Notes: generated by a model from the letters alone, not told the origin. Positions 1-5,460 are shown, counted from the stretch's first letter. The stretch: DNA of 9,781 nt from JBKQWK01 sp052139595 (GCA_052139595.1 JBKQWK010000195.1:1-9781); one strand, 5' to 3'. A program made the numbers and translations.

Positions 1-236
1 TCGGCCAGGTGCTGACCATGCATCTTGGCCCCCACGAGGTGCTGCTGGCGGTCGAGATGGAGTTCTGCGCCGGTCTCAGGGTCGGCGAGATCCGCGCTGC
101 CATCGATCGCATTGAGGCGCAGATCAAAGCGGCTCAGCCTGATGTGACGCAGATCTACATTGAGGTCGGCGCTCTGCGTGAGGCGCTTGATGAACAAGCT
201 GGGGGCGACGAAGAAGAAGACGCCGCCGGGTCCTGA
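1..236 (+). CDS. Cation diffusion facilitator (CDF) transporter, C-terminal end (5' truncated)
   Basis: Only the end of this gene is in the window; the reading frame is already open at the first bases (GQVLTMHLGPHEVLL from position 3) and stops with TGA at 234-236. The visible ~78 residues match the cytoplasmic C-terminal domain of CDF metal/proton antiporters: a beta strand with the family-typical HLGPHEVLLA run, an amphipathic helix (IRAAIDRIEAQIKAA) and a closing strand (VTQIYIEV). In this family the domain is a ferredoxin-like dimerisation unit that senses divalent cations such as Zn2+, Fe2+ or Mn2+ below a six-helix membrane domain, which lies outside the window. The tail is strongly acidic (GGDEEEDAAGS). 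The metal cannot be inferred. The internal GTG at 9 and ATG at 18 are not the gene start. The gene converges on the NmrA-type gene, separated by a hairpin. Confidence 0.8.
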   Translation, partial: GQVLTMHLGPHEVLLAVEMEFCAGLRVGEIRAAIDRIEAQIKAAQPDVTQIYIEVGALREALDEQAGGDEEEDAAGS

Positions 237-240
237 CGAG

Positions 241-264
241 GCCAGCGGCGCGGCCGCCGCTGGC
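241..264. terminator. Hairpin between convergent genes
   Basis: A perfect 10-bp stem, GCCAGCGGCG (241-250) with CGCCGCTGGC (255-264) and loop CGGC, fills the 34-base gap between the end of the CDF gene (236) and the end of the opposing NmrA-type gene (271). Position and symmetry suit a bidirectional terminator. No U-tract follows on either strand, so intrinsic termination is inferred from placement. Confidence 0.5.
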
Positions 265-270
265 CGTCAG

Positions 271-1146
271 TCAGGCGGCTTCTTTCAGAGCTCTCGTCGC
301 TGTTTCGCCCGCCCAGTCGGCGAAGGTGTGCAGATGCGGGTAGAGGTTGCGCAGGTCATCGATGCCAGCCGTGTAGCCATTGTGGTCGAACCATTCGTAC
401 ATCAATGCCATGTCGTTGCTGTGTTGCCGTACTGCGGCGTAGGGGATGCGCTCGTACTCGACCCGCTCATCGAGAGCCGCTGCCAGTCTGGCAGCGGCAT
501 CCGGCATGGTGAGGTCGTCACCGGCTATCTCCAGTGCCGTGCCGATGAAGCGCTGCGGCTGGGCAAAGACTGCTGCAGTCAAGCCACCGATATCGTCGAC
601 GGCGATCATCTGCAGACGGGTTTCTGGCGCGAGCGGCATGGCGATCGTCCTGCCCTGTTCGCCTCGTTGCGTGGTCCGACCGAGCAGATTCTCCATGAAG
701 AAGACCGGGCGCACGACGGTCAGCGGCAGACCCAGGCTGCGCAGATGCTCTTCGACCTGCCACTTGCTCACGAAGTGGGGAACCCCTGATTGCCGGTCGG
801 CGCCACCGACCGAAGAATAGACGTAGTGCTTGACGCCGGCCGCTTTGGCGGCTTCGGCGAGCGTGGTGCCCTGCTCAATCTCGTGCTCGATGCCATGTTC
901 GAAGGGCGTGCCCATGGCAAAGACGCCGTAGACACCCTCCATGGCCTGTGCCACGACACCGGGGCTGGTCAGGTCGCCACGTTTGATTTCGAGGCCGAGT
1001 TCGCGCAACCAGCGAGCTTTGTCAGCGCCTGGGTCACGACTGACCGCCCGGACTTGCCAGCCGTTGGCGAGAAGATGGCGCGTAACTGCGCCGCCCTGCT
1101 GACCGGTGGCTCCGGTGACCAGAATGATCTTGTCCTTCACGTTCAT
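271..1146 (-). CDS. NmrA-family NAD(P)-binding protein (atypical short-chain dehydrogenase)
   Basis: A 291-residue Rossmann-fold protein of usual family length. The dinucleotide-binding motif is VTGATGQQGG, with G12, G15 and G18 giving the GxxGxxG pattern typical of NmrA/atypical SDR proteins. R33 and R37 after the second strand (VRAVSRDP) suggest preference for NADP(H). D58 in KRGDL, the YSSVGGA strand end (110-116), and the later HFVSK region with K128 then VVRPVFFMENL match NmrA/HSCARG-like and NAD(P)H azoreductase-like proteins. Members act as NADPH redox sensors or as reductases on quinones or other small substrates; the substrate here cannot be told. The protein is probably soluble and cytoplasmic. 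The ATG at 1146 is preceded by GAAAGG about 5 bases upstream, a fair ribosome site. The 124 bases between its start and the next minus-strand gene suggest its own promoter, though I cannot point to a clear one. Confidence 0.88.
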   Translation of the reverse strand: MNVKDKIILVTGATGQQGGAVTRHLLANGWQVRAVSRDPGADKARWLRELGLEIKRGDLTSPGVVAQAMEGVYGVFAMGTPFEHGIEHEIEQGTTLAEAAKAAGVKHYVYSSVGGADRQSGVPHFVSKWQVEEHLRSLGLPLTVVRPVFFMENLLGRTTQRGEQGRTIAMPLAPETRLQMIAVDDIGGLTAAVFAQPQRFIGTALEIAGDDLTMPDAAARLAAALDERVEYERIPYAAVRQHSNDMALMYEWFDHNGYTAGIDDLRNLYPHLHTFADWAGETATRALKEAA

Positions 1147-1270
1147 GCAGACCTTTCAGATTGGGTGGCGTGCGTTTTGCTGTACGACACGTCCGTGCTG
1201 CCGGCGCGTTGACCGACCGTTGGAGATGTACCGCCAGTGTCTGGAGGTGAAACTGCTCGCGGCGCTACGC

Positions 1271-1705
1271 TCAGCGCCGCCGCGGGATCGTCGTCAGACA
1301 GACCACCACGATGGCGATGGTGGCGGCGTTCATGAGGATGAGCACCAGCAAGGTACCCGTGGTGACGCGCGGCGCGCCCGGAGCGAGACCAAAGCGTGCT
1401 GCCAGCGGTCCCGCCAAGGAGAGCAGAAAGACGAGCACGGCCAGGCGGCGAAAAGCGGAGTACGGCCGGGCGGCGCCGTTGGCGAGTACGATCAGGCCGA
1501 CCGTGGCGCTGATGACGGCGACACAGGTTGTGATGACGATCGACCACGGCGACAGCACGCTGGTCGCCGGCACGCTCAACCTGATCGCCGCGGTACGCAG
1601 AATGAAGTTGGCAAGGAGGCTGCTGACGAGCGCCAGGGCTGCGGCCGGTGGCAGCTTCTGCGGCCAGAACATGTCGGTGCGGTACGATTTCATCTCTCGC
1701 GGCAT
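1271..1705 (-). CDS. Four-helix membrane protein, DUF6069-like
   Basis: About 144 residues with four hydrophobic segments (roughly 20-40, 54-75, 86-104 and 117-138), short basic loops and an Arg-rich C-terminus (IPRRR), so an integral membrane protein with both ends probably cytoplasmic. The pattern FRRLAVLVFLLSLAGPL in helix 3 and LLVLILMNAATIAIVV in helix 4 resembles the uncharacterised DUF6069 family of actinobacterial membrane proteins; this is from memory of the family and not searched. No function is known. Starts are ambiguous: an upstream GTG at 1750, ATG at 1705 (MPREMKSY), ATG at 1693 and ATG at 1672. I chose 1705 because TACAAT lies 6 bases upstream of it, the arrangement of a leaderless transcript, and no good ribosome site precedes the alternatives, although GAGAG directly abuts the ATG at 1693. 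Confidence 0.7.
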   Translation of the reverse strand: MPREMKSYRTDMFWPQKLPPAAALALVSSLLANFILRTAAIRLSVPATSVLSPWSIVITTCVAVISATVGLIVLANGAARPYSAFRRLAVLVFLLSLAGPLAARFGLAPGAPRVTTGTLLVLILMNAATIAIVVVCLTTIPRRR

Positions 1706-1711
1706 GAGCCG

Positions 1712-1717
1712 ATTGTA
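1712..1717 (-). promoter_or_regulatory. Candidate -10 box for a leaderless transcript
   Basis: On the minus strand TACAAT (one change from TATAAT) ends 6 bases before the ATG at 1705. Transcription would therefore start at or next to the start codon. The hexamer 17 bases further upstream (CGCGCG) does not look like a -35 element, so only the -10 supports this call. Confidence 0.4.
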
Positions 1718-1952
1718 ACTGCGCCTCGTGACGCCGCGCGACCCGCGCACGATGTGGTTATCATTTGTCGTCGCACGGTGTTGCTCGGTCGCCGCCTCGC
1801 GTGCTCACCGTCTTCCTCGCCAAAACATGCCTTGGGCGGTATCCACTATTGGCATAAGGTTTATCTGCTCTCACTCGCGGGCACGTTTTTTGCGACAACG
1901 GGTCAACCTCCTTCTGGGACAGTAAAGGCGACATGAGGGGGGTCGTGAGGTT

Positions 1953-1959
1953 AGGGAGG
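1953..1959 (+). promoter_or_regulatory. Ribosome binding site deciding the start at 1966
   Basis: AGGGAGG lies 6 bases before the ATG at 1966. It favours this start over the in-frame ATG at 1933, which has only AAAGG four bases ahead. Confidence 0.6.
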
Positions 1960-1965
1960 CTCGGC

Positions 1966-2397
1966 ATGGCACGGCACGTTCCCGGTAAGTTTCTCGATAA
2001 AGTCCATCTCGTTAAGGAAGCCGTCGAGCTGGCGCGCGGCCAAGACCGGCGCTTCTTTGAGTTTACTCGTGAGGTTGCTCCCGGCGTACGCCTCGTGCTC
2101 AGTGAAGCCAAGGGTGTGCCGGTGGTTTTTGCCCTGTGGACGTATCCAACGGACATTGTCGAGCTGTGCGGCGACGGCGCCTACCCGGCGAGCGCAGCAC
2201 TGCTGTCGATCGAGAAGGAGCAGGCGCGCGATCTCGACCGCCGGGACGTGGTTGTCGATCTTTCGCAGTTTGTGCGCAGTGACGCCTATCCCGGGACGTA
2301 CTATGTGCTGCTCGACTACCTCAGCCACGAGCAGGTCGAGCGCGTCTTGCGTCGGTTGGTACCCTCGCTGCAGTTGAGCGCAATCGTCGCTGCCTGA
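1966..2397 (+). CDS. Hypothetical protein, unrecognised 143-aa soluble protein
   Basis: I do not recognise this protein. From the ATG at 1966 it has 143 residues, no signal peptide and no clear membrane helix. The order suggests an alpha/beta fold: a basic N-terminal helix (KFLDKVHLVKEAVELARG), strands around FFEFTREV, GVRLVLSEA and VPVVFALWTYP, a short acidic turn, a helix (SAALLSIEKEQARDL), then VVVDLSQFV, YYVLLDYL and a last helix (HEQVERVLRRLVPSL). One cysteine sits in ELCGDG; there are no CxxC or other metal-binding signatures. It is divergent from the DUF6069-like gene across a 260-base spacer, and is followed by a hairpin at 2416-2435, so it is probably transcribed alone. Codon use and GC look like those of its neighbours. 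A start at 1933, adding 11 residues (MRGVVRLGRLG), is possible. Confidence 0.65.
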   Translation: MARHVPGKFLDKVHLVKEAVELARGQDRRFFEFTREVAPGVRLVLSEAKGVPVVFALWTYPTDIVELCGDGAYPASAALLSIEKEQARDLDRRDVVVDLSQFVRSDAYPGTYYVLLDYLSHEQVERVLRRLVPSLQLSAIVAA

Positions 2398-2415
2398 CTG
2401 GTGCCGGCGGCGGTA

Positions 2416-2435
2416 CTGCCTGAACCCTCAGGCAG
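2416..2435 (+). terminator. Terminator-like hairpin after the hypothetical gene
   Basis: CTGCCTGA (2416-2423) pairs perfectly with TCAGGCAG (2428-2435) across loop ACCC, 19 bases after the stop codon. No T-run follows. A longer outer pairing between the GCCGGCGG at 2403-2410 and the CCGCCGGC at 2452-2459 could enclose it. Placement makes it a likely terminator. Confidence 0.45.
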
Positions 2436-2447
2436 CTCGGTAGCCAG

Positions 2448-2476
2448 TTCACCGCCGGCGTCACCGGCTGTAGCAT
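2448..2476 (+). promoter_or_regulatory. Candidate promoter of the first rubrerythrin gene
   Basis: TTCACC (2448-2453; 4 of 6 matches to TTGACA) and TAGCAT (2471-2476; 4 of 6 to TATAAT) are 17 bases apart, about 80 bases ahead of the rubrerythrin start. The match is moderate and I see no operator-like dyad over it. Confidence 0.33.
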
Positions 2477-2555
2477 ACTGTTCACGCTTTTTACTCAAGA
2501 CGAGCCAAGAGCGGCGAGCGCGTGGTGCCGCCGCCGAGACACAAAGGAGCCGCAG

Positions 2556-3095
2556 ATGGCCTTCATCAACACGCCGCCCAAACCAGAAAAGCTCGGTCTC
2601 ATGACCGAGGAGAACCTGAAAGCCGCTTTCGCTGGCGAGAGTCAGGCGTCACAGAAGTACCTTGCCTTTGCTGCCCGCGCTCGCGACGATGGCTTTGCGA
2701 ACGTGGCCCGTCTCTTTGAGGCGGTCGCCTACGCCGAAAGCACTCATGCGCGCAATCACCTGAGCGTTCTCGGCGGCATTTCCAGCACGGCCGATAACCT
2801 CAAGGCCGCCTTTGGCGGTGAGACCTTCGAGATCGACGAGATGTACGCCGCCTACGCGGCGGTCGCCAAGCTGCAGGGCAACACGGAGGCGCAGGCGAGC
2901 ATTCGCTACGCCAACAGCGCCGAGAAAGATCACCAGGGCATCTACGACGCCAGCCTGACAAAGGTCAATGCCGGCGAAGACATCGCCGCGACCAGCGTGC
3001 GCGTCTGCCCCATCTGTGGTCACACCGTCATTGGCGATGCTCCCGACGAGTGCCCCGTCTGCGGTACCGCGGCCGAGTTCTTCCGCGTCTTCTGA
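2556..3095 (+). CDS. Rubrerythrin, first copy
   Basis: A 179-residue rubrerythrin, a cytosolic diiron peroxidase that reduces hydrogen peroxide to water with electrons passed through a rubredoxin-like centre. The ferritin-like four-helix domain spans about 16-135. Expected diiron ligands are present: E28 (AGESQA), E61 and H64 (AESTH), E92 and E95 (FEIDEMY), E123 and H126 (AEKDH). The C-terminal rubredoxin-like FeS4 domain carries C151/C154 (CPICGH) and C166/C169 (CPVCG). Start is the ATG at 2556, 6 bases after AAAGGAG. The first 15 residues (with NTPPKPEK) precede the conserved core. It is followed by an 18-bp hairpin and then a paralogue, so each copy is probably a separate transcript. By family knowledge it protects against peroxide under low-oxygen conditions; a dedicated NADH-rubredoxin reductase is not seen nearby. 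Identification is firm; the physiological role is inferred. Confidence 0.95.
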   Translation: MAFINTPPKPEKLGLMTEENLKAAFAGESQASQKYLAFAARARDDGFANVARLFEAVAYAESTHARNHLSVLGGISSTADNLKAAFGGETFEIDEMYAAYAAVAKLQGNTEAQASIRYANSAEKDHQGIYDASLTKVNAGEDIAATSVRVCPICGHTVIGDAPDECPVCGTAAEFFRVF

Positions 3096-3130
3096 TTGCA
3101 CCCGGCGGCGCCGGCGGACAGCACGGCGCC

Positions 3131-3174
3131 ACGCCAACAGCCGGCGGGTCACTGGGCCCGCCGGCTGTTGGCGT
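3131..3174 (+). terminator. Long perfect hairpin after the first rubrerythrin
   Basis: CGCCAACAGCCGGCGGG (3132-3148) pairs along its whole length with 3157-3173; A3131-T3174 extends it to 18 bp, with an 8-base loop TCACTGGG. It begins 35 bases after the stop codon. The U-tract is poor (TCTAACG), but such a stable stem downstream of a gene most likely ends or protects the rubrerythrin transcript. Confidence 0.65.
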
Positions 3175-3207
3175 CTAACGGCAGCCTGTCGCTGCGCCGG
3201 GCGACGC

Positions 3208-3216
3208 TGATACGAT
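3208..3216 (+). promoter_or_regulatory. Possible extended -10 of the second rubrerythrin gene
   Basis: TGATACGAT (3208-3216) has the TGn extension followed by TACGAT, about 40 bases ahead of the start codon at 3259. No good -35 lies 16-18 bases upstream, so this is a weak call. Confidence 0.25.
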
Positions 3217-3258
3217 TGGGTCAAACACCCGTTCGCTGATCGCAGGAGGTCTTACACC

Positions 3259-3804
3259 ATGGACGACGACTTCGCCAAGCGCCTGCCGCACGCTGAGAAA
3301 CTCAATGCCATGACCGCCGCGAGTCTGAAGGCGGCCTTTGCCGGCGAGAGTCAGGCGGCCGAGAAATACCTCGTCTTTGCCATGCAGGCTGAGGAGGAGG
3401 GGCTCACCAACATTGCTCGTCTCTTTACCGCCATCTCGTTTGCCGAGACGCGTCATGCGCGCAATCATCTGCGCGTGCTGGGCGGTATCGGCAGCACGGT
3501 CGACAATCTGCAGACAGCCTTTGAGGGCGAGTCGTTTGAGATCGACGAAATGTACCCGGCCTACGCTGAAATCGCCAAGGTGCAGGCCAACCAGCAGGCG
3601 TCACGTTCAATCAAATATGCGCTGAAGGCCGAGCAAGATCACAAGCGCATGTACGCTGAGGCGCGGGAGAAGGCGCTCGTCGACGGCGACGTTGCCGATC
3701 TGAAGGTGAGCGTGTGTCTGGTATGCGGGCACACGGTCATCGGCGACGTGCCTGATAAGTGTCCCGTCTGCGCTGCCAAGGCGGATCAATATCGCTCGTT
3801 CTGA
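3259..3804 (+). CDS. Rubrerythrin, second copy
   Basis: A 181-residue paralogue of the preceding gene, with the same plan: ferritin-like diiron domain at about 18-137 and a C-terminal rubredoxin-like domain. Ligands line up with copy one: E30, E63 and H66, E94 and E97, E125 and H128 for the diiron site; C153/C156 and C168/C171 for the FeS4 site. By eye well over half of the aligned core positions are identical, with blocks such as LKAAFAGESQA, FEIDEMY and CGHTVIGD fully shared, while the N-termini (MDDDFAKRLPHAEK) and the tails differ, and the usual Gly after the last Cys is Ala here (CPVCA). The start ATG follows AGGAGG (3244-3249) at 9 bases. The pattern indicates an old tandem duplication, possibly giving peroxidases with different regulation or partners; separate hairpins behind each copy support separate control. 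Confidence 0.95.
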   Translation: MDDDFAKRLPHAEKLNAMTAASLKAAFAGESQAAEKYLVFAMQAEEEGLTNIARLFTAISFAETRHARNHLRVLGGIGSTVDNLQTAFEGESFEIDEMYPAYAEIAKVQANQQASRSIKYALKAEQDHKRMYAEAREKALVDGDVADLKVSVCLVCGHTVIGDVPDKCPVCAAKADQYRSF

Positions 3805-3810
3805 GGATGA

Positions 3811-3842
<32 letters not shown>

Positions 3843-3881
3843 CGCCTGCGGCAGGGGTAGCTAATGATCGTGGCTGAAAAG

Positions 3882-3929
3882 AGCGCCGGAGGCGGCGAGG
3901 CACGACGTCCGCTCGCCGCCTCCGGCGCT
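3882..3929. terminator. Long perfect hairpin after the second rubrerythrin
   Basis: AGCGCCGGAGGCGGCGAG (3882-3899) pairs perfectly with 3912-3929, an 18-bp stem around a 12-base loop. On the plus strand it follows the rubrerythrin by 77 bases with little U-tract (CTTGTCGG). Read on the minus strand it ends in CTTTTC, a better intrinsic terminator for any antisense transcript. It probably works in both directions. Confidence 0.65.
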
Positions 3930-3959
3930 TGTCGGCGGATTGGTAGCAAAAATGTGGTC

Positions 3960-3977
3960 ATCGAGGCTGGCCTCGAT
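3960..3977. promoter_or_regulatory. Perfect 18-base dyad upstream of the peroxiredoxin-like gene
   Basis: ATCGAGGCTGGCCTCGAT is an inverted repeat with 8-base arms and 2-base centre, 86 bases before the GTG start at 4064. The size fits a dimeric repressor site; an 7-bp hairpin is the alternative. A second imperfect dyad, CGCGAGTCGCG (3979-3989), follows it directly. Confidence 0.4.
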
Positions 3978-4049
3978 ACGCGAGTCGCGATAAGCTGAGC
4001 ACGGTAACTGGGCACGACAGGCTGAGTGTGCAGGTCAGTGCGAGACTTC

Positions 4050-4055
4050 AGGAGG
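4050..4055 (+). promoter_or_regulatory. Ribosome binding site deciding the GTG start at 4064
   Basis: AGGAGG lies 8 bases before the in-frame GTG at 4064, whereas the upstream GTG at 4028 has no such element. The shorter protein is therefore preferred. Confidence 0.75.
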
Positions 4056-4063
4056 TTCCAGTC

Positions 4064-4522
4064 GTGGGCTATCGATTCGGCGTAGGACGTGAAGCACCGG
4101 TCTTTACGACGACCGCGCACGACGGCAGCGAGTTCTCGCTCAAGCAATATCGCGGCGACTGGATGCCGGTGCTGGTCTTCATGCCGGCGGTGTCGCCGGA
4201 CGTTGTCGCGCAGCTGACGAAGCTGAGCGCCGCTGCCAGTGAGCTGTGGGGCATGCGTGGCCAGCTCGTCGCGATTCTCGATGCCGGCGTGGGCGACGTT
4301 CAGCGCCTTGCTGAGGAGGTTGGCGTGGTTGCGTTTCCGCTCATTGCCGACCCCCTTGGCGTTCTGGCGCAGAAGTTCGGCGCCTGGAACCCTGTCAAGG
4401 CGCGACTCGAGCCACTGACCTACATTGTCGACAAGGCTGGCAAGATCGTCTGGGCCGAGGACGGCGCTGCGGCACTCGATCCTGCCACGGTGCTCAGCGG
4501 ATTCGTGCGGCTGGCACGCTAG
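4064..4522 (+). CDS. Peroxiredoxin/AhpC-TSA-fold protein lacking the catalytic cysteine
   Basis: From the GTG at 4064 the protein has 152 residues. The layout is that of the AhpC/TSA branch of the thioredoxin fold: REAPVFTTTAHDGSEFSLKQYRGDWMPVLVFMPAVSPDVVAQL, shown in parts, REAPVF (9-14) being the usual start of the domain, LKQYRGDW (26-33) the loop before the core strand, and PVLVFMP (35-41) the strand leading to the active site. In real peroxiredoxins the next residues read like SPxCT with the peroxidatic Cys; here they are SPDVV (44-48), and there is no cysteine anywhere in the protein. Later parts fit the fold: LVAILDAG, VVAFPLIADPLGVLAQKFGAWNP, and the strand LTYIVDKAGKIVWAE. It cannot be a thiol peroxidase, so a binding, structural or sensing role is more likely. 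It follows the two rubrerythrins on the same strand but behind a hairpin. Confidence 0.75.
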   Translation: MGYRFGVGREAPVFTTTAHDGSEFSLKQYRGDWMPVLVFMPAVSPDVVAQLTKLSAAASELWGMRGQLVAILDAGVGDVQRLAEEVGVVAFPLIADPLGVLAQKFGAWNPVKARLEPLTYIVDKAGKIVWAEDGAAALDPATVLSGFVRLAR

Positions 4523-4594
4523 CTTCTCACCGCGGTCGCGCTCCTGCGTCGGCCTCCAGATCCTCCCCTCGTCTGCATCGCTGTTCCAACTGTC

Positions 4595-4616
4595 GGTTCA
4601 GAGGGAAAGCTGAACC
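4595..4616 (+). promoter_or_regulatory. Inverted repeat in the leader of the ABM-like gene
   Basis: GGTTCAG (4595-4601) and CTGAACC (4610-4616) form a perfect 7-bp stem around loop AGGGAAAG, ending 29 bases before the preferred ATG at 4646 and 2 bases before the alternative ATG at 4619. It may be a protein-binding dyad or an RNA hairpin that holds a purine-rich stretch in its loop. Confidence 0.35.
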
Positions 4617-4630
4617 CAATGGTAGCGCAA

Positions 4631-4636
4631 GAGGAG
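4631..4636 (+). promoter_or_regulatory. Ribosome binding site deciding the start at 4646
   Basis: GAGGAG lies 9 bases before the ATG at 4646. The in-frame ATG at 4619 has only GGGAAAG 9 bases ahead of it. Confidence 0.5.
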
Positions 4637-4645
4637 AAGCACCTG

Positions 4646-5014
4646 ATGATTATCGGCCAGACAGTATTCAGTGTTCGCAAGGGTACCGAGCATCGTGCGC
4701 GCAAGGCCCTTGATGAGCTGGCCGGCTTGCTGACTGTGGCCGGTGGCCAGCGCGGTCACCTGATTCTGCAGTCGATCGGCATGTCGCCGCTCGCCAGTGC
4801 TCTGCATGACCAAGTGCGGGAAGCCGAACTTGATGATGTCCACTTCATTATTCAGTCAGAATGGAACTCGCGGGCTGATCACGACGAGTACTTTGGTAGC
4901 AGCGGCGTCCAGCAAGCGTATGCGACGCTAGCGTCAATTCTCACGAGTGGTCCGTACGAAGTGCTCTACGAGTCGCTCGTCGAACTGGAACAGCGCAGCA
5001 GCGTGACGGTGTAA
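4646..5014 (+). CDS. Antibiotic biosynthesis monooxygenase (ABM)-like dimeric alpha/beta-barrel protein
   Basis: About 122 residues from the ATG at 4646. The N-terminal strand (IIGQTVFSVRKG), a long helix (TEHRARKALDELAGLL), a second region (RGHLILQSIGMS), a strand with FIIQSEWNSRADHDEYFGS and a closing helix and strand match the ferredoxin-like ABM fold, where EW-x(3)-A/D-x-HDEY-F is a typical block. ABM proteins act as small cofactor-free monooxygenases, heme-degrading enzymes or substrate-binding homologues, usually as dimers; I cannot name a substrate. No signal peptide is present. It may stand alone: 123 bases separate it from the gene upstream, and it converges on the lipoprotein gene downstream with only 56 bases between. 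The 3' end is duplicated just past the stop codon (see the repeat entry). A start at 4619, adding nine residues, is possible. Confidence 0.6.
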   Translation: MIIGQTVFSVRKGTEHRARKALDELAGLLTVAGGQRGHLILQSIGMSPLASALHDQVREAELDDVHFIIQSEWNSRADHDEYFGSSGVQQAYATLASILTSGPYEVLYESLVELEQRSSVTV

Positions 5015-5034
5015 AAACGTAGCAGCGTGACGGT
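4994..5034. repeat. Short tandem duplication across the ABM-like stop codon
   Basis: A 17-base unit (4994-5010 and 5018-5034, one mismatch) recurs at a 24-base period; the 14 bases AGCAGCGTGACGGT are identical. The period is a multiple of three, so the second copy, after the TAA at 5012-5014, is in the same frame and reads KRSSVTV followed by TGA at 5036-5038, repeating the RSSVTV end of the protein. Confidence 0.8.
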
Positions 5035-5070
5035 CTGAGCATGACGCCGTAAGCAAGGGCGAGCTTTGGT

Positions 5071-5460
5071 CTACGGAGCGTACGTGCTGCCGGCTGCGAG
5101 GTACGCTGTGAGCGTAAAGCCGGGTCCGGCAAGGGGCGTATAGACGTAGTCGCCAGGTGCGCTGCCCGGTTTCATCGGCGTGTTGGTAAAGGGGTTTGTC
5201 GGCCACGGTGAGACATACTGGCCGATGACGCTCTGCGTCGCCTGCGGCGGGGCAGTGCCGTTGACGGCGATGTAGCTCTGGATGCCGGTCCGAATGAGCA
5301 TCAGTTGGGACCGTACGCTGGCATCCTTAGCAGTGTCGAGCGCTTTGATATCTGTCTGGATCGGGTTGTCGGCGACGCCGCAGGCAGGCAGCAGGACGGC
5401 TCCGGCGGCGAGCGCCCATAGCAGCACGATGGCGACACCGATACGCTTGCTGGTACTCAT
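5071..5460 (-). CDS. Putative lipoprotein with pseudopilin-like C-terminal domain
   Basis: 129 residues from the ATG at 5460, which follows GGAG by 6 bases; an in-frame ATG at 5472 would add four residues. The N-terminus is a secretion signal: basic MSTSKR, a hydrophobic core (7-24) and LPAC at 24-27, a lipobox-like site with C27 as the probable lipidated residue (Pro at -2 is unusual). The mature part starts with a helix-prone stretch (DTAKDASVRSQLMLIRTGIQSYIAVNG, residues 42-68 given here in outline) followed by WPTNPFTNTPM (86-96) and GDYVYTP (103-109). That order resembles the globular domain of type II secretion major pseudopilins (GspG-like), where an ALxxY...NG...P...W..NP...PM...GDY.Y pattern is usual. 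There is no prepilin peptidase motif. No secretion genes are adjacent. Function unknown; attachment outside the membrane is inferred. Confidence 0.65.
   Translation of the reverse strand: MSTSKRIGVAIVLLWALAAGAVLLPACGVADNPIQTDIKALDTAKDASVRSQLMLIRTGIQSYIAVNGTAPPQATQSVIGQYVSPWPTNPFTNTPMKPGSAPGDYVYTPLAGPGFTLTAYLAAGSTYAP

Noticed and set aside
160..820. Overlapping plus-strand frames antisense to the NmrA-type gene
   Set aside because: The minus strand carries an intact Rossmann protein; these frames have no domain signal.
1261..1278. GGCGCT/AGCGCC hairpin at the end of the DUF6069-like gene
   Set aside because: Only a 6-bp stem that overlaps the stop codon, easily expected by chance at this GC content.
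1106..1936. A 276-codon plus-strand frame antisense to the DUF6069-like gene
   Set aside because: Low-complexity Arg/Asp/Gln composition and no ribosome site; the minus-strand frame encodes four clean membrane helices.
1761..2156. Minus-strand frame covering the divergent spacer and part of the 1966 gene
   Set aside because: Ser/Arg/Thr-rich with no ribosome site; it overlaps a better supported plus-strand gene.
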